This document shows positions 26,634 to 34,354 of a DNA stretch of 64,000 nt, one piece after another. The position numbers were made by a program, and so were the translations under genes. Positions within the stretch are counted from its first letter, which is position 1. Each line of letters begins with the position of its first letter. Location of the stretch: the NCBI RefSeq assembly GCF_900130025.1, contig NZ_FQXR01000004.1:202483-266482 (forward strand), in the 5' to 3' direction. Below the pieces are notes generated by a model. The model was not told where the DNA came from. It made no database searches and was given only the letters and a program-made list of their open reading frames with translations. The DNA is from Sporanaerobacter acetigenes DSM 13106 (GTDB lineage: Bacteria; Bacillota; Clostridia; Tissierellales; Sporanaerobacteraceae).

Positions 26634-27686
26634 TTAATGAGCATGTATATGGTGAATATCTTGATTGTGCTTATGCGAATGTGTACATTCTTCATGAGTA
26701 TGAATATGAGTATGTTTACCAACGATGGTTTCATTATGACTATGATTATGATGTCCATCATCATGGCTATGACTATGCTCATGAGTTATTGCAATATGAT
26801 GATGCACATGATTATGTTCTTCTGTTGATGCAAAATACATACCTATAATCATTATAAACAATGCAATAATAAACGAAGGCGTTGGTATTTCTCTAAAAAT
26901 TATCAGCGATAATCCGACTCCAATAAATGGCGATACAGCATAATATGCACTTGTCTTAGCGGCTCCCAAGTCTCTTTGGGCATAAATGTAAAAGAATATA
27001 CTTAATCCATAAGCAAAAAATCCTAATATTAAAGCCACCATTATAAAAGGAATATTGTTTGCTTTTTCTCCTAATATTAACGCAATTATTAAAGAACTTA
27101 TTCCAGAACCAAATCCTTTAATTATAACAACTTGTAAAGGGTCTTTTGCAGATAACTTCCTTGTACAGTTATTTTCAAATCCCCAACAAATACATGCCAA
27201 TAATACAAAAACAGAACCAAATGAAAATGCAAAACTACTTATGTCTTCTACAGACAAAATAATACTTGACATTGTAATAAGAAAAATAGCAACACATAGT
27301 CTTTTACCTATAGGTTCCTTAAATATCACTAAAGCAATTAAAGATGTAGCAACAATTTCAAAGTTATTTAGTAAAGAAACATTAGCAGCAGATGTCGTTG
27401 TAAGTCCAATCATCAAAAATATAGGTGCTGCAACATCTAATGCAACCATTCCAATTGTATATGGAAGTTCTTGTCTGGTAAGCTTTGCCTCAATTTTTCC
27501 CTTATACTTCTTATGTCTAATTAAATCAATAATAGACATTCCTAACCCTGCACCAAGATATAAAAAAGATGCCATCAATGTAGGTGGAATTTTCTTTAAC
27601 AATAATTTAGATATAGGTGAACTAGTAGCATATAATGTCGCTGCCAGTATGGCAAAAAAAATTACTTCATATTGTTTATTTTCCAT
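26634..27686 (-). CDS. DMT/EamA family transporter with histidine-rich tail
   Basis: A 350-residue membrane protein with ten predicted helices in two EamA repeats (ATSSPISKLLLKKIPP in the first half, AAKTSAYYAVSPFIGVG in the second). The last ~60 residues contain 24 His in alternating patterns (HNHVHHH, HEHSHSHDD, HTHIHTH), a metal-binding tail like those of Zn, Ni or Co transporters. The body belongs to a drug/metabolite group whose members carry amino acids, sugars and others, so a metal substrate is inferred only from the tail and from a CsoR remnant just upstream. ATG 27686 follows GAGGTG; a GTG at 27695 is less likely. Confidence 0.85.
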   Translation of the reverse strand: MENKQYEVIFFAILAATLYATSSPISKLLLKKIPPTLMASFLYLGAGLGMSIIDLIRHKKYKGKIEAKLTRQELPYTIGMVALDVAAPIFLMIGLTTTSAANVSLLNNFEIVATSLIALVIFKEPIGKRLCVAIFLITMSSIILSVEDISSFAFSFGSVFVLLACICWGFENNCTRKLSAKDPLQVVIIKGFGSGISSLIIALILGEKANNIPFIMVALILGFFAYGLSIFFYIYAQRDLGAAKTSAYYAVSPFIGVGLSLIIFREIPTPSFIIALFIMIIGMYFASTEEHNHVHHHIAITHEHSHSHDDGHHNHSHNETIVGKHTHIHTHEECTHSHKHNQDIHHIHAH

Positions 27687-27705
27687 TTTAAACACCTCAT
27701 GAGTC

Positions 27706-27834
27706 CTATTTTATAAATTGTTCTATGCCTTTATTTAACTTCTCTATTACCTCTTTGTCCCCTGTTTCCACCGCATTTACAACACAGTTGTTGATATGAC
27801 CATACCTTCTAACAAATATTTCTACTATACTTTC
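27706..27834 (-). pseudogene. CsoR/RcnR-type metal repressor, C-terminal fragment
   Basis: Forty-two codons end at TAG 27706 and encode GHINNCVVNAVETGD followed by EVIEKLNKGIEQFIK, the C-terminal helices of the CsoR/RcnR/FrmR family including the His and Cys that normally bind metal. A TGA stops the frame before this and no N-terminal half is seen. The fragment lies 20 bases upstream of the His-tailed transporter, so it is probably the decayed former repressor of that gene. Confidence 0.6.
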
Positions 27835-27964
27835 TCACTTTTTGTATATTAAAAGATTAAATGTAATGTGCTATCCTTTAACATCTCCAAAAATGCTACA
27901 TTATCTATCAATTTGTCTTGCTCTTCAATTGAATTATCTTGCTTTTTTCTCGTAAATCAAAAAA

Positions 27965-28066
27965 TCATTTGACAAGCCCCTCCATTTCTTTTTTAATTTT
28001 ATCCTTTAGCGTAAGTACAAACTGGTAATTGTCTTCATGACGGGAAACATCTGGGTTGTCTTTCAT
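27965..28066 (-). CDS. Possible 33-residue peptide overlapping the YoaP-like stop
   Basis: The frame starts at an ATG that shares the ATGA overlap with the stop of the YoaP-like gene and ends at TGA 27965. The peptide (MKDNPDVSRHEDNYQFVLTL, then a Lys/Glu-rich end) is helical and charged and has no Cys. It could be translationally coupled, or be the N-terminal remnant of a longer gene in this decaying region. I do not recognise it. Confidence 0.3.
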   Translation of the reverse strand: MKDNPDVSRHEDNYQFVLTLKDKIKKEMEGLVK

Positions 28067-28623
28067 AACACTTTGCTCGCAAGGATTTTTTCAAATTTCT
28101 TTTCTGACAATATCTCATGGGTAGTAAATTCGCCATTGTAAAACAAAGAGAATGTCGTAAATGGAGCAGGAACATTTTGTGCCTGCTCTCTTGTAAGAAT
28201 ATGAACCACTTGAAAATCTACACTTCTCTTTTTCGCTATTTTTTCAAGAAGCGGAACATACTTAGCGGTAAAAGGGCATTGGCTTGTATAGTATAATGTG
28301 AAGCCATTCTGTAAATCATTATGTTTTATTTCTTTTAAATGTTGTTTGAACTGTGGCTTTTCAGCATCATTGCTAAATGGTAGATACATCAGTTCAAAAT
28401 ATGAATTTGCGCTATCCACGGTTTCAAAACCTTTGTATTTCATATATTTAAGGTCTGAAAGAAATCCCATTTTCTTTTTTGAAGATAATATAACAAGTCC
28501 CTCGTCCAATCTTTCTTTCAACCAAAATTTTTTTGACATTACTTGACTATCTTTATTATTTGCAATAGCACAACAAATGTGTTCCATTTCAAGATTCTCA
28601 TGTGTTATCTTTACAAGTTCCAC
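28063..28623 (-). pseudogene. YoaP-type protein with internal deletion of the acetyltransferase core
   Basis: An open frame of 186 codons. Residues 1-40 (VKITHENLEMEHICCAIA) match the N-terminus of YoaP-type GNAT proteins. Residues from about 75 (YFELMYLPFSND, LYYTSQCPFTAKYVPLLEKI, QNVPAPFTTFSLFYNGEF) match the thioredoxin-like YoaP C-terminal domain. The usual ~60 residues between, which bind acetyl-CoA, are missing: KERLDEG runs directly into LVILSSKKK. The join is in frame and the thioredoxin-like half is intact, so a short product could still be made. GTG 28623 has GGAGG 7 bases upstream. Relatives are about 250 residues long. Confidence 0.65.
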
Positions 28624-28650
28624 CGTAACCCCTCCTCTACAAATTACCAT

Positions 28651-28857
28651 TTACCTGCAAATTACATAAACAATTTTTATTTCGCAGTTTTCTTCTTCAC
28701 ATCTACAACCATCACAATAAACATCATCCGCTGGAACATCAAGATCATAATATTCTTCTCATACTTTTGAAAGTTCTTATCGTTGGCCATTATTTTTTAT
28801 ATTTGGTGCAAATGCTTTACATAAGTTGCAGCAATATCCACACATTGTTATATTCAT
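28651..28857 (-). pseudogene. DUF3795 protein, interrupted by two stops
   Basis: From ATG 28857, preceded by GGAGGG, the frame gives MNITMCGYCCNLCKAFAPNI, then a stop, ELSKV, a second stop, and EEYYDLDVPADDVYCDGCRC. This is the Cys-rich DUF3795 pattern. The reading stays in one frame throughout, so the damage is two point nonsense mutations or near it. The function of DUF3795 is unknown. It is followed directly by the YoaP-like gene. Confidence 0.65.
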
Positions 28858-28991
28858 CTTAAATTCGCCCTCCTTTTATTTGGTTTTTTCTTTATTAATA
28901 ATAACTTTTCTATATCTCCGATTACTGTGTCATTAATTATATCTAAATATAACCATTTCCCGTCATGATACTGATGCGTATTATCATATCC
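28854..28991 (-). pseudogene. DUF3788 protein, C-terminal fragment
   Basis: About 45 codons ending at TGA 28854 encode HQYHDGKWLYLDIINDTV then GDIEKLLLIKKKPNKRR, matching the C-terminus of DUF3788 proteins (DGKWL and KRKP-type ending). The stop overlaps the DUF3795 start in an ATGA junction, so these were once neighbouring genes of one operon. The N-terminal part is gone or frameshifted. Confidence 0.5.
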
Positions 28992-29136
28992 ATGATTTCA
29001 ATTCCCTCGTCTTTCTATTTTCTACTTAATATTTATAAGTGCAGACCGCTTTAGACCTTTTGCATACCCGTAAGATAATATTGTGAACGCTCTTCTCGTG
29101 GTAAGATTGGCATTTACAAGTAATAATTATATACTT

Positions 29137-29314
29137 TTATTGCTCTGAAAACTTATATTCAAACCTATCATTAAAATTCCCATTAAAGCAGTAATATACT
29201 GTACGAAGATTCTTTGAGTAAGCCATAGAAAAGTTAGTAACCCATTCCCCATTTCTTTGACTTACAGTATCAAGAATACTAAATGCTGTTTCAATATTTA
29301 ATTGATTGAATAAC
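29137..29314 (-). pseudogene. C-terminal fragment resembling an Ntn-type linear amide hydrolase
   Basis: Some 58 codons ending at TAA 29137 give a protein-like tail: NIETAFSILDTVSQRNGEW, then NLRTVYYCFNGNFNDRFEY. The pattern (a helix ending in SILDTV, then W-x-x-x-F/Y and short strands) resembles the end of peptidase C45/choloylglycine-type hydrolases. No start is visible, and sequence above 29314 breaks down. Family assignment is tentative. The remaining stretch 28992-29136 and 29315-29566 shows only short scrambled frames. Confidence 0.35.
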
Positions 29315-29566
29315 GATTTTTTCGTCCTATTTTATCAATAGATACCGCATACCTTTATTTTACACAATATACCTTATAAAATCATCTATATCCCTACACC
29401 TTACTACTTTTTTAACCAATTTTATAATACCCTCTTAACCTCTCCCACAAGGAAATTTTGTCCATTTATTCTTCCATTTTCCTCTCCATCTTATCTTCCA
29501 ATCCATTTACTCTACTGACCTTAAGCCTTACTCCGTATCCCTCAATCCTCCCAAACCTCTAATAAA

Positions 29567-29613
29567 AAAACATGGCTTACTCGAGATTCCTAATCCCTAA
29601 TAAACCATGTTTT
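29567..29613 (-). terminator. Terminator after recR
   Basis: A 13-base stem with one G-U pair (29567-29579 with 29601-29613) encloses a 21-base loop and continues into a T run in the minus direction. It lies about 40 bases after the recR stop. Confidence 0.65.
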
Positions 29614-29653
29614 CTATGACAACTTTATTTTATAGACACATCTCCTCGCCACT

Positions 29654-30253
29654 TTATATCTCTCTTCTATTTTCCATAGCTTTTGAAAGAGTGACTTCAT
29701 CATAATATTCCAAATCCCCACCTACAGGAATTCCATGAGCAATTCTTGTGGTCTTGATACCCATAGGTTTTAATAGCTTTGAAATATACATAGCTGTTGC
29801 TTCTCCTTCTACTGTAGGGTTTGTAGCAAGTATGACTTCTTTTACTTCTCCATTCTGAATTCTCTTTAAGAGCTCTTTTATCCTTATTTGATCTGGACCT
29901 ATATTGTCCATTGGAGATATAGCTCCATGAAGAACATGATAAAGTCCTGTGTATTCTTTAGTTTTCTCCATAGCCACTACATCTTTAGGACCTTGTACTA
30001 CACATATAGTTGAAGTATCCCTTTTCTTGTTTCTACAAATATAGCAAGGATCTTCATCAGTCAAATTGCAACAAATACTACAATACTTTATCTTTTCTTT
30101 AGCACTTGTAATTGAATAGGCAAGCTTTTCTGCTTCCAATGGCTCCATTTCCAAAATATAAAAAGCTAGTCTCTGTGCCGTCTTTCTTCCTACCCCAGGA
30201 AGCTTTGAAAGTTCTTCTATTAAATTTGCTATTGGTAATGCATAATAATCCAT
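29654..30253 (-). CDS. recR: Recombination mediator RecR
   Basis: A 199-residue DNA-repair protein that helps load RecA in the RecFOR pathway. Residues 1-50 hold the helix-hairpin-helix ([17 protein letters not shown]). Residues 58-73 hold the C4 zinc finger ([16 protein letters not shown]). Then comes the Toprim domain with [15 protein letters not shown] and [15 protein letters not shown]. The end, [21 protein letters not shown], is invariant in the family. Length is standard. It is the last gene of dnaX-ebfC-recR, a classic bacterial order. Confidence 0.98.
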   Translation of the reverse strand: MDYYALPIANLIEELSKLPGVGRKTAQRLAFYILEMEPLEAEKLAYSITSAKEKIKYCSICCNLTDEDPCYICRNKKRDTSTICVVQGPKDVVAMEKTKEYTGLYHVLHGAISPMDNIGPDQIRIKELLKRIQNGEVKEVILATNPTVEGEATAMYISKLLKPMGIKTTRIAHGIPVGGDLEYYDEVTLSKAMENRREI

Positions 30254-30268
30254 TTAAATCAATCCTTC

Positions 30269-30604
30269 CTAGAAAAGACCTGGAATATTCATTCCTCCAG
30301 TGATTTTTGCCATCTCTTCTGAAACATAATTTTCTGCAGTTCTCAAGGCTTCATTGACAGCTGCCAACACTAAATCTTGTAGCATTTCTACATCATCTGG
30401 ATCCACTACATCTTTATCTATGATAATAGAAACTATCTGTTTTTTCCCGTTGGCAACAGCTACTACAGCTCCCCCACCAGCACTAGCTTCTACTTCTTTT
30501 TCTTCTAATTGTTCTTGAAGTTCCTGCATTTGTTTCTGCATCTTTTGCACTTGTTTCATCATGCCACCCATATTACCCATTCCTGGAAATCCACCTTTAG
30601 CCAT
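30269..30604 (-). CDS. ebfC: YbaB/EbfC nucleoid-associated protein
   Basis: A 111-residue DNA-binding dimer of the YbaB family. The N-terminal region, Gly/Met-rich ([20 protein letters not shown]), leads into a helix with [20 protein letters not shown], and the C-terminal part has [20 protein letters not shown], both family hallmarks. Its gene sits between dnaX and recR, as in most bacteria. ATG 30604 has GGAGGT upstream. Confidence 0.97.
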   Translation of the reverse strand: MAKGGFPGMGNMGGMMKQVQKMQKQMQELQEQLEEKEVEASAGGGAVVAVANGKKQIVSIIIDKDVVDPDDVEMLQDLVLAAVNEALRTAENYVSEEMAKITGGMNIPGLF

Positions 30605-30620
30605 ATTCTTATACCTCCTG

Positions 30621-32246
30621 TTATTTTTTTATTTTAACTAAATCTTTTCCAAAAAAATCTATTGCAGAATCTATAAGCTCCTGCTCTTCATCTTTTTCGT
30701 TTTCTTCTTCATCTTCCTTCGCCATGACAAATTCAACTCTTATATTTTTGTTAAAATAATTAGAAACAGATTTTTCTACAAATTCTTTATTGTCCTTTTT
30801 ACCTAAGGCTTCTCTATGAAGTCCATAACCTTCTTTAAACCCTATAGTTAAAATATTGTTTTGATAGTCCATTGGACTTCCTTCCAACAAAAGAGCTTGA
30901 GTAGAAATTCTCTTCTTCTTTATAACCTTTAGTACATTTTCCCATTCTCTTTTTATATGAGCTATATTTATCTCTTTTCCATCATCAATAATTATCTTTT
31001 CTTCTTCTACTTCTTTCTTTTCATTTTGAATAGGCACTTCTTTTTTGCTGGGTTTTTCACTTTTAACCTTTTCTATAGGCTCTTTCTTTTGTGAAACTTT
31101 AATATTCCCACTTTCAATGACTTTTTCCAATTTTTCTATTCTCTGTGCTAATGTCAACTCATCTCTCAACTCTATAAGTTTTACAACTACCATTTCAAGT
31201 ATAATTCTAGGTTGACTAGACCATTTAGCTTGATTTTGTCCTTCATTTAAAATTTGAAGAGCTTTCAATATAAATGGTAAGGATATGTTTTCTGATTGTT
31301 CTTTGTACCTTCCCACTGTTTCCTTTTCCAAATCTATTATATCTAATGGATTTGTTGAAGTTTTAGCTATCATGAGATTTCTGAAATGATATATCAAATC
31401 CTTTATGAACTGATTTATATCTTTCCCATTTTGAATAATATCATCTACTATATGAAGAGCCTTTTCCAAATTCTTTTCCTCAATATTGTCTACTAAATTA
31501 AACAATAAATCTTCATTTGCTATTCCAAGTGTTTTCAGTGCATCCTCATAAGTAAGGGTTCCTTCTCCAAAAGAAATGCACTGATCAAGTAAGCTTAAGG
31601 CATCTCTCATGGCTCCATCTGAATTTCTTGCAATAAGATTTAATGCACTTTCTTCGACTTCGATTCCTATTTCACCGCATATATTGTTTAAATTCTTGAC
31701 TATATCCTTTGTTGTAACTCTTTTAAAGTCAAATCTTTGACAACGAGAAAGAATTGTCTGGGGAAGTTTTTCCACTTCTGTAGTAGCTAGTATAAATATC
31801 AGATGTTTGGGAGGTTCCTCCAATGTCTTTAAAAGGGCATTAAATGCACTATCTGAAAGCATATGAACCTCATCTATAATATATACTTTATACCTTGCTT
31901 TTGAGGGTGGATACTTTACTTTTTCCCTAAGTTCCCTTATATCATCAACACTATTGTTGCTTGCCGCATCCATTTCTATAACATCCATGATACTTTCATC
32001 AAGAAGTCCACTACAGATTTCACAAGTATTGCATGGATTTCCATCAATAGAATGGGTACAATTTACAGCTCTTGCAAATATTTTAGCTGTGGAAGTTTTT
32101 CCTGTTCCCCTTGTACCTGAAAAAATATAAGCATGCCCAATATTTTGATTAATTATTTGATTTTTTAAAGTTGTAGTTATATGTTCCTGTCCTAGTACCT
32201 GGTCAAAGGTCTTTGGACGGAAACGCCTGTATAAGGCTTGATACAT
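30621..32246 (-). CDS. dnaX: DNA polymerase III subunit gamma/tau
   Basis: A 541-residue clamp-loader ATPase that opens the sliding clamp and links the replicative polymerase to the helicase. Residues 1-220 hold the AAA+ core with Walker [10 protein letters not shown], the zinc-binding CNTCEIC cluster (with CTH upstream), DEVHMLS and the SRC sensor in [10 protein letters not shown] Lys/Glu-rich linker lies around 385-430, followed by the tau-type C-terminal domain. Length fits full tau. No obvious slippery A-run for a gamma product was found. ATG 32246 is used. Confidence 0.97.
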   Translation of the reverse strand: MYQALYRRFRPKTFDQVLGQEHITTTLKNQIINQNIGHAYIFSGTRGTGKTSTAKIFARAVNCTHSIDGNPCNTCEICSGLLDESIMDVIEMDAASNNSVDDIRELREKVKYPPSKARYKVYIIDEVHMLSDSAFNALLKTLEEPPKHLIFILATTEVEKLPQTILSRCQRFDFKRVTTKDIVKNLNNICGEIGIEVEESALNLIARNSDGAMRDALSLLDQCISFGEGTLTYEDALKTLGIANEDLLFNLVDNIEEKNLEKALHIVDDIIQNGKDINQFIKDLIYHFRNLMIAKTSTNPLDIIDLEKETVGRYKEQSENISLPFILKALQILNEGQNQAKWSSQPRIILEMVVVKLIELRDELTLAQRIEKLEKVIESGNIKVSQKKEPIEKVKSEKPSKKEVPIQNEKKEVEEEKIIIDDGKEINIAHIKREWENVLKVIKKKRISTQALLLEGSPMDYQNNILTIGFKEGYGLHREALGKKDNKEFVEKSVSNYFNKNIRVEFVMAKEDEEENEKDEEQELIDSAIDFFGKDLVKIKK

Positions 32247-32351
32247 TATTTTTCCACCTTCCCTATCTAGTTAAATATATTATACCAAATATATCTTGTC
32301 AAATATACTTATAATTATTTTTTCGTGAAAATCTTGGTTTTTCATTTTGTG

Positions 32352-32380
32352 TTGACATACCGTGAAAATTTCTGTATAAT
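32352..32380 (+). promoter_or_regulatory. Consensus sigma-A promoter for tRNA-Ser and SRP RNA
   Basis: TTGACA (32352-32357), a 17-base spacer and TATAAT (32375-32380) are a perfect housekeeping promoter. It lies 44 bases upstream of the tRNA and points toward it, away from dnaX. The SRP RNA has no separate promoter, so both RNAs are probably processed from one transcript. Confidence 0.85.
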
Positions 32381-32424
32381 ATAAATCTGTAGTGTGAATA
32401 GACATTTTATATTTATACTAATTT

Positions 32425-32516
32425 GGAGAGGTGGCTGAGTTTGGCCGAAGGCGCACGACTGGAAATCGTGTAGACGATTCCTCGTCTCGTGGGTTCAAAT
32501 CCCACCCTCTCCGCCA
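32425..32516 (+). tRNA. tRNA-Ser (anticodon GGA)
   Basis: A 92-base class II tRNA with encoded CCA. The acceptor stem is GGAGAGG with CCTCTCC. The anticodon stem CACGA/TCGTG (32454-32458, 32466-32470) encloses CTGGAAA with anticodon GGA at 32461-32463, which reads UCC and UCU. The long variable arm (TAGACGATTCCTCGTCT) is typical of serine tRNAs, and GTTCAAATC is the T-loop. Confidence 0.96.
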
Positions 32517-32527
32517 TAGGAAATTTT

Positions 32528-32795
32528 GCCGTGCTAGATGGGGAGGTAGCGGTGCCCTGTAACCTGCAAGCCGCTATAGCAGGATTGAATTCCTGGTTTC
32601 GGCTTGTCATTGTAAGGTCTGCCCTAAATAAGTGGCGGTGACGATTGGGTCCTACGCAACGGAAATTCATGAACCCCGTCAGGTCCGGGAGGAAGCAGCG
32701 GTAAGTGAACACTTTCGTGTGCCGTAGGTAAGCCTAATCTGAGTTAACTGTTTAGGTAACGCTTGGAATGACAATGCCAACGCCAGGTGCACGGC
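32528..32795 (+). ncRNA. ffs: Signal recognition particle RNA, large (Alu-containing) type
   Basis: A ~268-base SRP RNA. The apical loop signature GTCAGGTCCGGGAGGAAGCA (around 32679-32698) binds Ffh. The 5' end GCCGTGC pairs with 3' GCACGGC, closing the molecule, and the 5' part (TGGGGAGGTAGCGG, CCTGTAACC) makes the Alu-like domain of the Bacillus/Clostridium type. It follows the tRNA by 11 bases. Confidence 0.95.
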
Positions 32796-32811
32796 TTACA
32801 TATTTGCGTGA

Positions 32812-32841
32812 AAAAGCTATGGAATATACTCCATAGCTTTT
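32812..32841. terminator. Bidirectional terminator between SRP RNA and fliS
   Basis: A perfect 12-bp stem (32812-32823 with 32830-32841), 6-base loop, with A and T runs on its flanks. It serves the SRP RNA on one side and ends the flagellin-fliS transcript on the other; the fliS stop is 4 bases away. Confidence 0.8.
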
Positions 32842-32844
32842 ATG

Positions 32845-33285
32845 TTATCCTTTAAAAGTTTTGTTTCCCTTCATCTGATACTCATCAATATTTGACTTCC
32901 CATAGGTAAGTCCTGCAACTACCTTTGGTTCTATATTTTTTTCAATTTCAGTGAATCCTTCATATAGAGGACAAATTATCTTTGTTGCCATTTCAAAGGA
33001 ATTCTTATCTTTTTTATTTTCGCCTTTTGTAATGAGCTCATTTACATAAATGTATATTTGTCTTAAATTTATAGCTATTTCTGAATTTCCTTCAAGGGTT
33101 GCAAGAAGTTCTGCTAAAATATCCCTTGAGTTCTTATTTATATCCTTTAGTTCATCATATTTTTCTCCATCTATAGAAAGTATGCTGTCATTGAAATTGT
33201 CCATGAGAGCTTCATAGAGTATAGCAACCAATTCCGCATCATTGGCAGAGGATATTCTCTTTTCTATATCTTTTTTATCTAGCAT
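32845..33285 (-). CDS. fliS: Flagellin export chaperone FliS
   Basis: A 146-residue helical chaperone that keeps flagellin unfolded in the cytoplasm and delivers it to the export gate. The N-terminus (KKDIEKRISSANDAELVAIL YEA) and the long helix around NSRDILAELLATL fit FliS. NLRQIYIYVNELI (residues ~80-92) is the most typical block. ATG 33285 is preferred, with GGAG 9 bases upstream; ATG 33300 overlaps the flagellin stop. Flagellin lies directly upstream, as expected. Confidence 0.88.
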   Translation of the reverse strand: MLDKKDIEKRISSANDAELVAILYEALMDNFNDSILSIDGEKYDELKDINKNSRDILAELLATLEGNSEIAINLRQIYIYVNELITKGENKKDKNSFEMATKIICPLYEGFTEIEKNIEPKVVAGLTYGKSNIDEYQMKGNKTFKG

Positions 33286-33299
33286 ATTCACCATCTCCA

Positions 33300-34160
33300 T
33301 TATCTAAGTAATTGCAATACTCCCTGAGGAAGTTGATTTGCTTGAGCAAGCATAGCGGTTCCTGCCTGTTGCAATATATTCAGCCTAGTGAATTCACTCA
33401 TCTCTATAGCCATATCTGCATCTTCTATTCTAGACATGGATGCTGTCAAGTTTTCAGCAGTATTGTCTGTGTTCTTTATGGTATGCTCTAATCGATTTTG
33501 ATACGCACCAAGTTTGGAACGCATTTCAGAAACTTTTCCTATGGCTGTATTGTATGTTTTTATTGCATCGTTGAACTTTGTTGGAGTCAAATCTTTTGCA
33601 ATTTCAAACTTCTTATCAGTATCATTATACTTAACAATTCCTGAATTAATCCCCAATTCTTTAGCTGTAGCATTTATACTACTCATCTCAATTGTCACCT
33701 TTTGTCCTTCGTTTGCACCTACTTGAAGTTGTATTTCTTTTTGACTACCATCTAATAACTTAATTCCATTAAATTCTGTATCATTAGCTATTTTGTCTAT
33801 TTGCTCTGTCAATTGTACTATTTCAGCTCCTATAGTTTTTAGATCCTCTTCTTTATACACACCATTTGCTCCTTGTACACAAAGTTCCCTCATTCTTTGG
33901 AGCATGGCATGAACTTCATTTAGTGCTCCTTCTGCTGTTTGAATAAGACTTATTCCATCTAGGGAGTTCCTGCTTGCCTGTCTTAATCCTTGCACTTGTG
34001 CTCTCATCTTTTCACTTATGGCCATTCCTGCTGCATCATCTGAGGCCCTATTGATTCTCTTTCCTGATGATAGCCTTTCTAATGCCTTTTCAATAGAATT
34101 TGTGTTCATATTTAATATTCTATGAGTGTTTAATGCTGGTATATTGTTATTTATCCTCAT
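33300..34160 (-). CDS. hag: Flagellin
   Basis: A 286-residue filament protein with the conserved D0/D1 ends: MRINNNIPALNTHR and LSSGKRINRASDDAAGMAIS at the N-terminus, and NILQQAGTAMLAQANQLPQG at the C-terminus, which ends in LLR. The central variable domain is short, so this is a compact flagellin of the Clostridium/Bacillus type. ATG 34160 has AGGAGG upstream and overlaps the stop of the 62-residue gene by 4 bases. The usual csrA and fliW neighbours are not seen in this window. Confidence 0.97.
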   Translation of the reverse strand: MRINNNIPALNTHRILNMNTNSIEKALERLSSGKRINRASDDAAGMAISEKMRAQVQGLRQASRNSLDGISLIQTAEGALNEVHAMLQRMRELCVQGANGVYKEEDLKTIGAEIVQLTEQIDKIANDTEFNGIKLLDGSQKEIQLQVGANEGQKVTIEMSSINATAKELGINSGIVKYNDTDKKFEIAKDLTPTKFNDAIKTYNTAIGKVSEMRSKLGAYQNRLEHTIKNTDNTAENLTASMSRIEDADMAIEMSEFTRLNILQQAGTAMLAQANQLPQGVLQLLR

Positions 34161-34345
34161 TTTTCATCCTCCTCATTTACTTTTTCAATAAATTTTATTG
34201 TTCTACTTATGATTAAAAACAGCTCTTCTGGAATTTTATCTATGCTGTCTAAATTCATTTCATCTTTTATATCTATTTTATTTTCTTCACCCCTCACTTC
34301 ATAGGCTTTTTTTATTTGATTTTTAGGAACAATCCTCAATTTCAT
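34157..34345 (-). CDS. Hypothetical 62-residue protein upstream of flagellin
   Basis: A small acidic protein (MKLRIVPKNQIKKAYEVRGE at the start; a Glu/Asp-rich middle; ISRTIKFIEKVNEEDEK at the end) with no Cys or membrane helix. It has a good AGGAG and overlaps the flagellin start in ATGA, so translation is coupled. I do not recognise the family. Its place is where FliW, CsrA or FlaG often sit, so a role in flagellin control is possible but unproven. Confidence 0.7.
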   Translation of the reverse strand: MKLRIVPKNQIKKAYEVRGEENKIDIKDEMNLDSIDKIPEELFLIISRTIKFIEKVNEEDEK

Positions 34346-34354
34346 ATTTTTCTC

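Noticed and set aside
26621-26848. Plus-strand open frame rich in Tyr/Asp/Glu opposite the transporter tail
   Set aside because: It is the mirror of the His-rich codons of the minus-strand gene; no ribosome site.
32413-32712. Minus-strand open frame of 99 codons
   Set aside because: It lies entirely over tRNA-Ser and SRP RNA and has no ribosome site; such frames are common annotation errors.
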